A stretch of 64,000 nucleotides of DNA, from the NCBI GenBank assembly GCA_024036415.1, contig JAMWET010003871.1, forward strand, positions 349,501 through 413,500. The letters run 5' to 3'. A model generated the notes under the pieces. The model was given only the letters and a program-made list of their open reading frames with translations. It had not been told where the DNA came from and did not search any database. The translations under genes were made by a program, and so were the position numbers. The stretch's first letter is position 1. Every line of letters starts with the position of its first letter. This document shows, piece after piece, positions 1 to 12,217 of the stretch. The DNA is from Prochilodus magdalenae. Its lineage: Eukaryota; Chordata; Actinopteri; Characiformes; Prochilodontidae.

Positions 1-414
1 TCCAAGTGACCCAGAAGAATTAGCAGCTTAGAAGATGAATGAGTGAATGAATTAATGTAATTATTCTTTTTGTTCAATGTGTACAACTATTAAAAGCTAA
101 TTGGATGTTTAGTTATCGTACTTTCTATCTGACAATGCACAGTAGCTCCCAACTAATAATGGACACAATCTGACCTCAAATAAACAAACATTACTCACCT
201 TTAGCCTTTAAAGGTTATTGAAACCCCAGTCATCTTTTGTTGACATGCATTTTCTTCAAGCTAGCCTAGATTTGACTTGAAAACATGTTCATTATAGACA
301 TTTATTTCAAGTAAAATACAAAACAGCTGTCTAGAAGTATCTACAAATCACAAGTTTAGTAATAGTAATATTGTTTCTTCACATGGTTCCTTTTTGCTTT
401 TTCACGTCCTATAG

Positions 415-667
415 TGCAGAGGACCCTTGTCGGCTTCCAGCCCCCTGTCTACCTTACTCGCCTTCTCATTCCGCTGGCCAGAGGTTTGAGCAGTGTCCCT
501 CCCTGTTCCTGCGTGATGTCACTCCCTACCCTAATGGAGCGGGTATGGATGGGCCTGCGGCGAGAGGCTGGGGTGGCGGGGAAGCTGTCAGGATTCTGGC
601 CAGACGTGTCACACCTGATGGAAAGGTCCAGTACCTAGTGGAATGGGGAAACGTGACAGTTTACTAA
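415..667 (+). CDS. phf1: Last coding exon of phf1 (Polycomb-like PHD finger protein 1)
   Basis: The exon follows a pyrimidine tract and an AG at 413-414 and reads to a TAA at 665-667. Its roughly 83 residues start with a Pro/Ser-rich linker ([10 protein letters not shown]) and end in the motif [18 protein letters not shown] followed by GNVTVY. That ending is the C-terminal chromo-like (Mtf2_C) domain of the Polycomb-like family PHF1/MTF2/PHF19. These nuclear proteins read H3K36me3 through a Tudor domain and bring PRC2 to chromatin; the C-terminal domain contacts PRC2, reported for SUZ12. Tudor, PHD and winged-helix exons would lie upstream, outside the window. The paralogues mtf2 and phf19 share the motif; I choose phf1 because syngap1 lies just downstream, as in human 6p21.3. 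Most relatives have Gly where Asn follows the WG here. An AG at 418-419 is an alternative acceptor. Family assignment is strong; the paralogue choice is an inference from synteny. Confidence 0.86.
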
Positions 668-695
668 AAGAGTGAGAGTGAGACACAGGAGAGTG

Positions 696-701
696 AATAA
701 A
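696..701 (+). promoter_or_regulatory. Possible phf1 polyadenylation signal (AATAAA)
   Basis: A canonical AATAAA hexamer lies 28 nt after the phf1 stop codon, with G-rich sequence (ggatggggg) about 15 nt further on. If used, the 3' UTR would be unusually short, so a more distal site is quite possible. Transcript ends are needed to decide. Confidence 0.3.
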
Positions 702-2046
702 TGTGACGTTAGGATGGGGGAGCAGGTAAGCGAGAGGAAGACAGACAGTACATAATATTCAAGAGTAGCGAAGAAGAAGTGGAACCTGCGTGGTTAGGGT
801 TGTTTATATATATGCGGCTATAGCAGAGCTGACAGAGCACTGGACTCGAGTCAAAGCAAGCAAAGAAAAAAACACGAAACAAATCCAGGTTGAGCTCAAC
901 AGCAACTTTACTCTGTGGGATTATACTGTTAGATTTCTTTTCCCCCACAGGCGTCTCCTATATTTTGAATACTGTTAGAAAACACCTTTAGAATGCCTTG
1001 AACTTTACTATCATGATTTGTATTATATATATGGTATAAGCTATTCATGGTAATTATATGTTGTTTATGCACTCATCACAGTTCAAAAAGTAAGATTTTG
1101 AAGAGAACTTTATTGGGAGGTCATAGAGTACACCTGTAATTGTAATATTTCCTTAACAGGCAAGAAGAGCACCCCGAGAAGTAATCATAATTAGGTATTC
1201 CTCTTAATATGCAAACTTTTTATGATTGATGACTTAATGAAAGGTCTAATCAACAATATAATTAGGCAATAGAGGAAAGTTGATTTTGCACGCCTGGGGT
1301 TCATCTAAAAGAAAGATGTTCCATACCACTTTCATTATTTACTGTATTCCAGTGCACCTTCAGGTGCTCCAGGTAGCAACACCTTTTTAGATCAGCTCAT
1401 GACTCATAGTGAGGGAACTGAAAGTATTTTGAATGCTCAAACATTCATGATTCACTTGCCCTGCATGGAGATGATCTCCATGTCATGATCTTTAAGAGAT
1501 ATACATGATGCTAACTGAGTTGCATTAAAACCCAACTGCCATTCTAAGCAGTCGGTAAAATATAGTGAAACATTCAAATTTACATTCTCCAATATACTGT
1601 CTAACCCATCAGTAAGCGTGCACTGCAAAAATAAAAAAGACCGAAAGAAAAGTTAGAGGGATCAACTAGAAAATGTTTCTTCAGTTTTTAAATTAGCTCA
1701 GTGAATGTAATCACTTCAGATTTACTTTTCACTGATTCAGCGACACAGAGCTAATTTAAATGTTTTAGATGTGGTAATTATGTGTGTGCGAAGCGTACTA
1801 AGATGGTTTTAGTAGCCTTCTGTAAATCCTGTAACACAAACACTAGGGGAAATGACCACATAATAGGTCCATATATGAAAACAACCAAACACACACAAAC
1901 ACACACTCTATATATGGATAAAAGTGTTGTCCTTCTCATTAAACCTAATGAAGCTTTTATAGCATCCCCTGCTACTACCATGTATATGGAGTTGGTCCTG
2001 CCATTACAGCTTCCACTCTGGTAGGAAAACATTCTGCAAGATTTTG

Positions 2047-2625
2047 GATCATCCAGAAGAAACTAATGTTGGACAGGACAGCCGGGCATGCAATCTCTGT
2101 TCTGGTTCAACCCAAAGGTGTTTGATGGGGTTGAGGTCAGAGCTCTGTGTGGGCCATTGAAGTTCTTCCAACCATGCCTGTTTGGACACTGGTGCACAGT
2201 CATGCTGGAAAAGAAAAGGGCCTTCCCCAAACAGTTCCTACGGAGATTGAAGTGTGCAGTTGTGTGCAGAAATGTCTTGGTTTGCTAAAGCATGATTCGT
2301 TATTCCACAGAACGGATTTCCACGTCCATTGGCGGCGCTTTACACCACTCCATCTGCACTTGGCATTGTGTGTGGTCATATAAGGCTTGCTTGCTTTAGC
2401 CTAACAATGGAAACCCATGCCGTGAAGCTACCGGCATACAGGTTTGTGTTGATGTTAATGCCCGAGGAGGCATTTACCTTGGAGTCTGTTACACGCTATG
2501 CGTCATAGCACTTGGTGACCCCGCTCCTTAACTTTACATGGAGTCATTTTGGTTCCTAAATGCTTTCACTTTTCAATAATACCACTCACAGTTAATTGTG
2601 GAATGTCTGACACATCTAGTAAAGA
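2047..2625 (-). mobile_element. Tc1-like transposase fossil, internally deleted
   Basis: The minus strand encodes pieces of a Tc1/mariner transposase. QHDCAPV lies at about 2,190-2,210, and QWPTQSSDLNPIKH followed by LW at about 2,110-2,160; these are typical of the second catalytic Asp and the region before the catalytic Glu. At about 2,290-2,310 the first catalytic block, normally WSDES, reads WNNES, so the first Asp is lost. From family knowledge, roughly 200-250 bp between the first and second blocks appear to be missing, and the frame is broken. No terminal inverted repeats were identified. The element is dead and old. Confidence 0.75.
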
Positions 2626-5575
2626 TGTCTATGATATGAAATATCACAAACATATATATATATGTAATACACACACACACACATACAGACCACTTCATTT
2701 AGTACCGTACAACCTCCCTGCATCTTCCCGTTTTATAAGGTGCATTACAATTGCAGACAGTAGTCTATCTGCCCCCTTTGTTGTTTGCCCCCTTTCACTC
2801 CAGGAATTCAATTAACAGGAACCCCACACGACCACCACAGAATTTATAAACACCTTAGTGTCACTGCTGGACTGAGAATTAAGTGGCAAAATGAATCACA
2901 CTCTTTGACAGTAGGATGAGACTTGAGGTTCAGATACAGAATGCAAGTATACTTGGAGATACTGCATCTTAAATAACGAATCCACCGAGGCAGTTGTGTT
3001 TAGTACATCAGCCATGTTACAGGATTTTACAGGAGTTCTACTTTAATCGGATCATTTAAGTAATTCATTGTTGAGTTTTAACCTATATGGAGTCTTTGCT
3101 ATGACATTTATATAACTTTAATTACAACTAAGGCCTTGGATGCAACTGTGTACATGCCTATGGATGCAAGACTCTGCATGGAACTCTTAGAAACCCACAT
3201 GGTCCTTGTACCGATTAGAGACAGATTATTTCCTCCGAGCAGAACTTTGGTCAGTCTAAGCTGTAACTCCTCATGCTAAAGAGGTTAACTTCATCAGTGG
3301 ATGAACCGAATGTATTGTATTTATTTTATTTTACTTTAATTCATGAGAAATCATGTACAATGCACCTGTGAAGTGTTTTTTAGAACATAGACAGATTTTT
3401 AAAAAACAATTCAGGGTTAACTTTAACATCAAAGGACAAAAACTAGCAGACTGTACTTTTTTCTTTTTTCTTTTTTCTTTTTTTTGTTTGTTTTTTGCTT
3501 TTGGTTGAAATGTTGTCAAGTCCAAGTTTGGTTCGATGTTATCTATGACTTTTGGTCAAATTAAGTTTATACAGTGTGTACAGTAGGTCAACTCTTAAAA
3601 TGTGAACAACTAATAAAAACATTGCTCATCACATTGTAGCAGGAATCTCATGAGTAGCCTGTCCTTGGTCAGAACCTCCTCAGTCCTTTACATTTCTTCA
3701 TGGGTACATTTAAAGATCTTTGTGGGGGGGAAACGCACAAAGAATAAAATTAATAACAAATATAATTTCTGCCTTTAGACCACTTCTCTCTCAGGCACTG
3801 TTCAGCCATGTGGCAGCCAAGTGTTATGTATATTTTGGGGGCGTGGTTTAATCCTGCAGTTGATATATTAAATATATCGTCGCTGTCCAGAGAAAAACAT
3901 GTATCTCCATTTTTGTTGATTTTTACTTTTATGCTTCGTTGGATCACATGAGCTGCTGTTTACACTGGCTGTGAATTTCTTGAAGAAAGGACCGACAGAA
4001 ACGGACCAAAACTGCTTGGAAAAACGTCTGGTTCCATAGACTTCCATTCACATTAAATTAGGTTTTTGGCCTCTCCTGTAAAGTTGCCATTTTGGACATA
4101 CCAGTTTTTCTTTGGACTGCGACGATATGATTAGGAAATCTCATGTTAGTTTAAACAAGACTAGGCAACTGTCCAGTTTTACTGGACTTTTTTGGCACAT
4201 GCCTATGGTACAGAACGTTAAAAGCCCAGGGAACACAATACAAAATACATATAACACAAATACAAATACAAATTATGATATTAAACCTGCCAGTTATATT
4301 AAACATCCAGTAATATTTGAATGAAAAATTAAAGATATAAATATGATCAGGCCTATCTGAGAACTGTGTGGGTGTGGCTAATGAGGTGCTTGATTGACAG
4401 CTCTCTTTACAGGGCAAGGCAAGCAAAATGTCTGAAAAAAACTCACTGACAAATGACAAACAGATGTGCAACAAACAAATGGACAAAAGTAACAGAAAGG
4501 AGTAGATAAACAGACGTGCAGATGAACAGACGGACAAAGGAATGCACACAGGAATGAGCAGATGTGCATATGGCTCGAAAAACTGACAGACAAAGCAATG
4601 CATGAATGAAGGAATGGTGTATGGATAAAGTAATAAGTGGGTGACAGGCAGCAAAAGACAGGTGGCCTAGCTTGCTAGCTTTTGGTTATACTGGGTTAGC
4701 TTCAACTCGCTAACTTGCTCAGACTCTGAAGCTGTTTTCTGTAGGCGGAGTCAAAGACGTCAGGCCCGTGATTCGTCAGGAAATGCTTATGGTGACGTTG
4801 CCCAAGATTAAGACCAGCCGGTTTACATGGAGAGGAGAGAAATCTGGTAAAATATATGAATAATTTCTTGGCCTTTGAAATATTACTGTAATGTTTAGTC
4901 CATGTTTACTGTTTACCCCTTTCTAATGTTTACTAATTAGAAAGAAACACAGATTTAGGGCCCATTCTTGTGTTATATGTAGAGTGGCGAATAAACCAGC
5001 CTAGATGTGCACTGTGCTATGTAATCTGCATCATATGATAATGAAGGAGGATAAATGTACAAACATGTACAGACTCATGATAACATCAAGCAACAGCAGC
5101 TACCATACAATTTAATAATGCTAGCATTATCCTAGTTAGTAAACATTAAATTGGCCACACATTGAAATAATATTACTATTAATGTCCTTGTTCTGTTCAT
5201 TTGGCTTCATGGTCATGTAGTGGTGCTTAGTAAGTGAGTGAATCATTTTGCAGATTAACACTGCATAGTATTGCTTCATGAAAGTAGATAAGTTCTGCTC
5301 TTCAACAGCAGGGCTCACGAACAGGCCCTCCTCCTTTCTGGTACTAACATCCATCCCGCGTCACCTGATCATCGTTGGAATTTTGTTTGTGGCTGGAGAT
5401 GCCAACATGTTAACACAGCATAAGAGACTGTGATTCTCTTAGTACCGGCTGTTGGATGATGCAACAAAAAAGTTTTTGACCATTTCCTTTTTACACAGAC
5501 TGATAACAGCTTTGAAGGGCCATTTTAAAACTTATTTTTGTTATATGGAGCTATGAAAACATCAGGGGCAGCACT

Positions 5576-5630
5576 GTGGCGCAGTGGGTAGGGCTGGCGT
5601 CTCACAGCAAGAAGGGCCTGGGTTCAGTTC
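5576..5630 (+). repeat. tRNA-derived SINE, head half
   Basis: The sequence has a box A-like stretch (gtggcgcagtgggtagg) and a box B-like gggttcagttc, the start of a SINE type widespread in fish. The reverse complement of 58,487 back to about 58,430 matches it closely. It is cut after box B by a LINE fragment; more of the same SINE resumes at 6,427. Confidence 0.6.
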
Positions 5631-6426
5631 AAGTCAAGTCAAGTAGTTTGTGTTGTCAATTCAACCATATACAGTGGTGTACAGTACACAGTGAAACGAA
5701 ACAACGTTCCTCCAGGACCAAGGTGCTACATAAAACAATAAATACAATAAATACACAAGACAATTTACAATACACGAAACAGCAAACAATAAGTACAGGG
5801 AGGGGACAGTGCAGCCAGCCCACTGGTATAGGTGTGGTTGTGTCGATTTATTATTTTTTTTTTTAACGATGAACATTGTTTTTAGCAGCAGTTATGTCCA
5901 TATTTGGTATACATGTAAACATTTTATACTTTCAGTGTTATGTGTGGACAGATTTAAAAGATGAGGTTGTGTGTGTGGGTGTTCAGTCCAGTCATTGAAT
6001 GTGTGCGGTTATTCAGACCAGACTGGGTGTTAAGGAGTCTAATGGCTTGGGGAAAGAAGCTGTTGCCTAGTCTGGATGTGAGGGCCCGGATGCTTCTGTA
6101 CCTTTTTCCAGATGGGAGGAGGGTGAAGATAGTGTGTGAGGGGTGTGTGTGGTCATCCACGATGCTGGTTGCTTTGCGGATGCAGCGTGTGGTGTAAATG
6201 TCCATGACCAATGATCTTCTCAGCTGTCCTCACTACTCGCTGCAGGGACTTGCGATCCGATGCGGTGCAGTTCCCAAACCAGGCAGTGATGCAGCTGCTC
6301 AGGATGCTCTCGATGGTTCCTCTGTAGAAGGTGGTGAGGAAGGGAGGTGGGAGAGTATGGGAGAGTTCCTTGTAGAGTATGCATGTTGTTCCCATATCTG
6401 TGAGGGTTTTTACCCAAAGACTTGCT
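5631..6426 (-). mobile_element. L2/Rex-type LINE, 3' fragment, inserted in a SINE
   Basis: The minus strand encodes the C-terminal end of a non-LTR retrotransposon polyprotein. LTTFYRGTIESILSSCITAW lies at about 6,260-6,345, followed by RKSLQRVVRTAEKIIG. In another frame come DIYTTRCIRK, FTLLPSGKRYRSIRALTSRL and NSFFPQAIRLLNTQ down to about 5,990. The frame shift and a small deletion fall near 6,200-6,212. The 3' end is at 5,631, where a short tandem tail (aagtc repeats, i.e. gactt on the minus strand) abuts the SINE head. The element is 5'-truncated and dead. I call the clade L2/Rex-like; a library search would settle it. Confidence 0.75.
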
Positions 6427-6462
6427 AGAGATGCTGAATTGCCCCTAGGTGTAAACACGTGT
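6427..6462 (+). repeat. tRNA-derived SINE, distal half
   Basis: The stretch agagatgctgaattgcccct with the following aggtgt matches the internal part of the same SINE that begins at 5,576; the minus-strand copy at 58,155-58,487 has the equivalent block about 175 bp inside the element. About 100 bp of SINE present in the other copy is absent around the LINE insertion. Confidence 0.5.
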
Positions 6463-6497
6463 GATGCAGAAGCCTAAGTGACTTAGATGAATGAATA

Positions 6498-6760
6498 ATC
6501 TATGGAAACATATATACATATGTTTTGTCATGATGCCTGACCTTCTGAACGATAATAAGTTCCTTTAAACATAAAACCACATTATAACTGTATGCACAGT
6601 ATTCTTATGCTTTGTACAGTGCATTCATAATGAGGGAGATATTAAAATGCTGGCCTACTGTGGCTCTCCAATCAGTCTGAATAGGTTGCATATTAAAATA
6701 GCAGGTGCTGCGCCGCTTTCCAGTGCAAGTGGGGCTGTGGTTCTCTCAGAGGAGAAACTT
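6498..6760. repeat. Old direct duplication, copy 1
   Basis: The block starts with aatctatggaaac and continues through attcttatgctttgtacagt, aatgctggcct and attaaaatagcaggt. The same landmarks occur in the same order at 7,838-8,020. The copies are diverged with several indels, so this is an old segmental duplication or two remnants of one unknown repeat. Confidence 0.5.
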
Positions 6761-7837
6761 ATTCACCCAATGTGCTCACTCATGTGGTTTGTCTGCAACA
6801 GAACACCATGTTCATAACACTCAGAACACTGAGGTTATGGAATAGGTGTTGTAGTTATTAGCTAGGTGGCATTTTCCTGGTGTTTTGGACACATACGAAG
6901 CATGAATAAAATGTGTGAATGCTTGAAATACACTTTTCATTGCTAGTTATTATATTTGTGCAGTCTATTTTTATTGCAGTCCACTGTTTGTTCACATCTA
7001 GCCTCCACCAAGATGAAAACAAGAGTCTGGTGGTGCTGCAATGAAAAGTTTCATTGTGTCCGACACTGAGGGTATTAATGTGCTGCCATTAAACCAGGAC
7101 ATTTTATGAGCAGAATTATTAACATCTGTTAACTTGTCCATTTTAGGTGATCTGATTGCAGATGGAGAACAAGATAAATAAACGTCTGTGTGTTCTGAAA
7201 GTGCCTCCAGGTGGAAAGCTATGCTATAAAGTGCCCTTCAAGGTGGAATGGGAAATGCAAACAAGAAGCTGAACAGGTAGGCTGATGCACCAGAATGCTA
7301 CTACTGCACCTTTTAAGATGGAGCAGGAAAATTCGAGCAATAAATCAACAAACGAGAATCAGCAGTCAGGATACACATACAGGTTTCTGATGACTTCCAC
7401 TCAGGTGGAGTCTACAACAATGAAGATCCCATAATTAGTATTTAGCTTCCACATAAATGCTAGCACCCTGAATGCTTTAGGGAAACAAAGCCATGCTTCC
7501 TGACGGGGTAGTTCTGAAGCCATGGGTTGGGCTACTGAAATTGGGGTTGTGGTATTATTCTTCCGTCCCACCGCTTGACTTAGGAAGGGTGAGCCAAATC
7601 CGAATGGCTTCTTGAGTCCCATGTGTTCTGAGGTAGGCAGCCACAAAAACAGACTGGGCTGTCCTATTTCATAGTATGTGGGTTGGTAGACACTCAGGAT
7701 GTGGGTTGGTAGGCCAAATGTGTGTGCACAAGAACTGAAAAATGAAGTTTGACTCAGTATGTCTCCTTAAATGTTTACTTCAGATACTTAGGTGAATTAA
7801 AAAAGCCATTTCAATAGACTCATATTTCTTATATTAA

Positions 7838-8020
7838 TCTATGGAAACAAACGGACGTGTTTTTCACATGTTCTGTTAAATATACATTTCTGCACACTAT
7901 TCTTGTGCTTTGTAAAGTCCGCTGGTAATGCAGGATGCAAAGTCTAATGCTGGCCTGTTGTCGTTGTCAAAGTGGGATGCACATTAATATAGCAGGTATT
8001 GAGTGAACTCCTTCCAGTGA
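7838..8020. repeat. Old direct duplication, copy 2
   Basis: This copy lies about 1.34 kb downstream of its partner. Shared landmarks are aatctatggaaac, attcttgtgctttgtaaagt, aatgctggcct and attaatatagcaggt. It is shorter than copy 1. Confidence 0.5.
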
Positions 8021-10079
8021 ATAAAATTCAACCCTGTAAGAGACAGTATACCTCAGCAGGGATATTTTTCTAGATGCAGGATGCAAGAAGTGACTCATTA
8101 GATGCTTGTTTATCAGCGTAATGGATCAATCAAGCAATTCGGGCCTGACGCTATATTCAGAACAGTAGGTCCCGCTTGCTTTTCAGAGGAGACGTCTCGT
8201 GTATGTTTGTTTCATTCATGAAAGGAGAATGTGCCGCAGGTCCCTCACGCAACGACGGCTGAGGAGTTTGCAGATATTCGTTCCAGCCCTGCGCACCATC
8301 CGATTTCACTAATGAGCTCTTCTCCTCGGTGAAGGAGGCCACCGTTCTGCTCCTTAACAAAGAAGGGAAGCAAATTAGAGGAATTAGTATTGTGGTGAAT
8401 GGTCTGAATAAAGACCTGGGAACAAAGCAGCACTCCATAGATCCAGATTAGCACACATACTTCATGTACACATTCTGCACCCTCGGTTACCTGGCTCAGG
8501 TTCTTTAGCTCTTTAGTTTAGTTAGTGTTAAGAACCGTAGATTAAACGTGGTTATACTGCAACATGCCTTGCAAAATATACCTGAACCTGGTGAAAGACT
8601 GTCCTGCATTATTCTGACTAACTAGTTGCTGGATTGCTTGAATGGCTGCCTTCGAAGCACCTACAGAAGCTCATCTGGAACATCTGGAGCTATACAAAAT
8701 AGAAGCCTGCATTGCTGCCCTCTGTGATATCTATAATAACAAGCCAGTATTTGGATAATGATGAGCAAATTATATTTTGCGTAACCCTAATCTGATTTCT
8801 GATTTACACATGCAAAGCCCATTTGCCTCCCTAATAGTTCCCTAGGGTGCAGTGGGAAGGCTGTATCATACTGCATCCATGGGTGTGCATATTCAGATGC
8901 CTTTATTGGTGGCCATTTGCATATTGCAAACTTCCATGATATTAATATTGCATAAGCCAATATTGGGTAATAACAGGTGGTAGTATTGTGTTATAATAAA
9001 ACAGTAATCAGATTACTGATTATAAAAACAGGGTGATGGGATTCCTGTGGGATTCCATTCAAACCACAAAAAAAATTGGCATAACTAAGATCTGCACCAT
9101 TTTCCAGAAGACACATGAATCATTTGTTTATCTGATTTTGCATATTGATTTAATATATAGCCAGAAAACTGAATTAAGGATAAAGTCCTTTATTCAGTGC
9201 ATGTAGCTCCATAAAATGAAACTTTTGACTGGATATAAATCAACGTCCTGCAAACGTTATCCTGCCATTGAGTTTATATTAGCTTTGGTTCTGAAATATG
9301 AAAAAGAGCAATATCTCATGAGCAGGAGAGTTAGTAGTGTTTTTACCTGAACAGTTTCTTTCTTCATAAACTTGGAATGATAAAAGCAGGATGTTAAAAT
9401 GTGTAAATTATCATTATTTGTAACTAACGCAATCAGCTCCAACTTAAATCATGCCCTTTTTAAATTTGTAGGACACGGTTGTGTGGGCTGCGGAGACCAT
9501 GGGCTGTTAAGGAAGTGTCTACAAATTACAGCAACACGATCAATAGAGTTCAAGTGCAGTGCGCTAATACGAAGCCTTATGAGCAGAATAGCCTCAAAGC
9601 AGACACAAATAATGATGCCAGAGTTATTAGAATGGCCTCTATTTGTAATTATTGTTAATGAACTTAAAACCATTTTCACTGCTCTTGAGTAATTTGAACT
9701 CAATTTCGCTCTATTAGCCTGATAGCACTCGTACAAAACTAAAGGAACTTTAAACATCAAGCATTTATTGAAACATTAAGCAATTATTCGTTATTTGCTC
9801 TGGTGCCTTTCCAATGTCCTCGATGTTGGTAACCTTGGACAGCTCCTACACAAGTACTAGGGTTCAAATAACCTCAGTATTTTAGATGGGAGTACCGCTG
9901 GGGCAAGCTGAGCCACAGCAATAGAATAAGCCCTTACGTTTGGGGAATGGGAGCATACCTCAAATACAAGCTAATTCCTTCAGCAAAATCAAATAACCGC
10001 AGAGACGTGCTGAGATTTCCTGCCTCCTTTCCTCTCGCATCCCTCTCACGTACATACAAACAATCCGACTGCTCAGAAA

Positions 10080-10690
10080 CACTGAAACAGTACTAAATAC
10101 AGACGACACTGAGAAACACAAGCCAAGGACGGGCCTAGTCTCTGTACCTGACTGACCCTACAGCCACGATTGCAGACATTCAGTGAGCAGTGATGCCCTT
10201 CATGAGTCATCCTGTTAGGGCAGCAACATTGGCAGAAGGCTGCACCACACAGGACTACATGTATGCAGTCCATTACGACAACCACCCTCAACACCGCATC
10301 GCCATCACCAAAGACTGCAGTGGTGTCGTGCCAGACTGTAAAGGAGTGACTCAGAATGGCAGCAAGTCATCTTCAGTGATGAGTCCCGCTTTTGTCTTAA
10401 CGGAGACGACCAACAAATCCATGTGTGGAGGCACTGGGGTTGGCCCGAAGATGAATGATTTGTTGTCACACGTCCAGAAGGCCTGGTGTCCCTCCACCTC
10501 CACCCCAGCCACACAGTCTGCAGGAACTGTGTGAGAATATTCAAGCCGCATGAGATGGATTATCACAGGACACCATTAGGGACCTCTACAACTCCATACC
10601 AAGACGTCTAATATGTTGCGTTAGCCCTACGCCATACTGAGAGACACTACTTCTGTATGTGTATGTCAATAAATATTTCCCTGTATATTG
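10080..10690 (+). mobile_element. Tc1-like transposase fossil, family B copy 1
   Basis: At about 10,350-10,435 the plus strand encodes EWQQVIFSDESRFCLNGDDQ followed by QIHVWRHWG, the first catalytic region of a Tc1-like transposase with the SDES motif intact. Downstream codons drift out of frame. The upstream part (10,140-10,340) matches the minus-strand copy at 47,073-47,345, and the downstream part (10,440-10,600) matches the minus-strand copy at 56,468-56,735. It belongs to a different Tc1-like family from the fossil at 2,047-2,625. The borders are approximate and no terminal repeats were identified. Confidence 0.75.
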
Positions 10691-11674
10691 CCCTAACATC
10701 TATATAACATGGCTGTCCAAAAAAAAAATAATAATTTTACAGGACAGGCCAAAAACCAATGAACCAGACATTTCCAAGCAGTTTTGAGCAATTTCTGTTG
10801 GCCCATTCATCAGTAACATTTTACACAATATACACGGCACTGTTTTGTGTTTAAATGATGCACAAAAGTAAATAAACAACATAAATGGACATACAGGATT
10901 TTTATTGGGACAGCGGCAATATATTGTAGCAACAGCATCAAGTACGACACTGATGAGGCCATGATTCTTCTGTAAGCCACTTCTTATTCAGCACTAGCAG
11001 AAAGGTGACTGACCAGTGGTCAGTGGTCTGCCAAACACATTGTCCTCTCTCTCTCTCTCTGCAACACCTGTTCGCTCTGCTGCTTGCCGTGATGCTTTAA
11101 TGCTAAAATCATTGTCAGTTTCACCTTGGCTTTCGCTGGTCTCCCTCTTACCTGCCCCACCGTCGTGCCTCACTATGCCACCTCTGGCCACTTTGTCAGG
11201 CCTCCCCATGTGAGTCCTGTTTCAAAGAAATCTGCAGGTAAATTTTTTCAAATTGCCAAAATGATTGCTTCTTGGAAGCTGGTTTCATTTGTTTTAACTG
11301 CAGTCGATTTGATGAGGACAGGTTTGCTGCCATAGTTAATGTCACTTCAACTTATAAAAGTATAAGTGTAAAACAAAAAGATAATTTAGTATAAGTAAAA
11401 ATTTGAGAGATCAATCATGATTAAACTACAAACATCATATAAACATGAATAAAAATGCATAAACATACTGCGGTAGTAACTCAAGGCAAATTAAACTTAA
11501 TCATTTTAAGACAACACAGCTGTGGGTGGACAATTACCTGAACAAAGATGGAGAAGTTGTTTAAAAGAAGAAAGACAGTCCCGCAGAAAAAAGCAAAGTC
11601 TCTCGCGTCCGCAGTAACCCAGTAACGCGCTAACCCAAAAACCAAGTATGTTGAGTTCAAATGATGTGCCAAGC

Positions 11675-12217
11675 CAGGGTTTCTCTACTTGTGGGCCAGT
11701 GGCAACCAGTGGGCCGTGAAGCAGGGGAGCCAGTGCTGTGAGGGAGACGTAGTTTGTGGTGGACTGGTAACGTCACTTTGTGGAATTAAGTAAAATGCAA
11801 AAATAATAAAATAAAAAATCTTCAAATTGTCACCACAGTCTTCATCTAGCTTTCTAGATTCTTGTACATTTTTCCAGTTCCCCCTTATTTACCTAAATTA
11901 CATACACTGGTTTCTGTGATTGCATGGAAATGGATGATGCCATCTTTATCAGTACCTACTTCGACTGAGTTTTCTGGTGGGCTGCTAAGTAATAAACATT
12001 ACAGTCCAAGTGTGCCCTGAAAGCTAGCTATGTCTCAGCCAGACGGAGCAAGAACACATTTGCTATGGCAGAGGAACAGGTGCTGCCGGATGCCATAGAT
12101 ATGTGCCGGGAGACAACTGATGTTAGGAGTGGAGAAATACAAAACAAAACATAAAAAGAGTTTTGTGTTCTTGTTGGCCGTTTTGCTCTTTAGTTATAAA
12201 AAGGTTGAGAACCCCTG
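11675..12217. mobile_element. hAT-like non-autonomous element (MITE)
   Basis: The left end cagggtttctctacttg and the reverse complement of the right end, caggggttctcaacctt, agree at 13 of 17 positions. The caggggttctcaac end is typical of many hAT-derived repeats. The 543 bp interior has no transposase frame. The flanking 8-mers (tgccaagc and ctctagag) do not match, so the target-site duplication is lost or the borders are slightly off. Confidence 0.5.

Noticed and set aside
1463..1482. Short palindrome catggagatgatctccatg
   Set aside because: It is under 20 bp and isolated. Such palindromes are expected by chance in 64 kb.
3960..4140. Words like ccatagacttccattcacat and ctcctgtaaagttgccattt, common in fish genomes
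   Set aside because: They probably come from an interspersed repeat, but no ends or second copy in the window could be aligned with confidence.
4151..4654. 167-codon minus-strand frame rich in Cys, Leu and Ser
   Set aside because: It comes from degenerate gacagacaaa/tctgtctg-type sequence. The composition looks like a translated simple repeat, with no recognisable family.
9840..9915. Resemblance to the 3' part of 5S rRNA (agatgggagtaccgctgggg)
   Set aside because: Only about 30 nt resemble 5S, with gaps, and the 5' half and internal promoter are missing. It is probably chance or a very old fragment.
10305..10566. Minus-strand frames across the Tc1-like fossil
   Set aside because: They are antisense shadows of the plus-strand transposase remnant.
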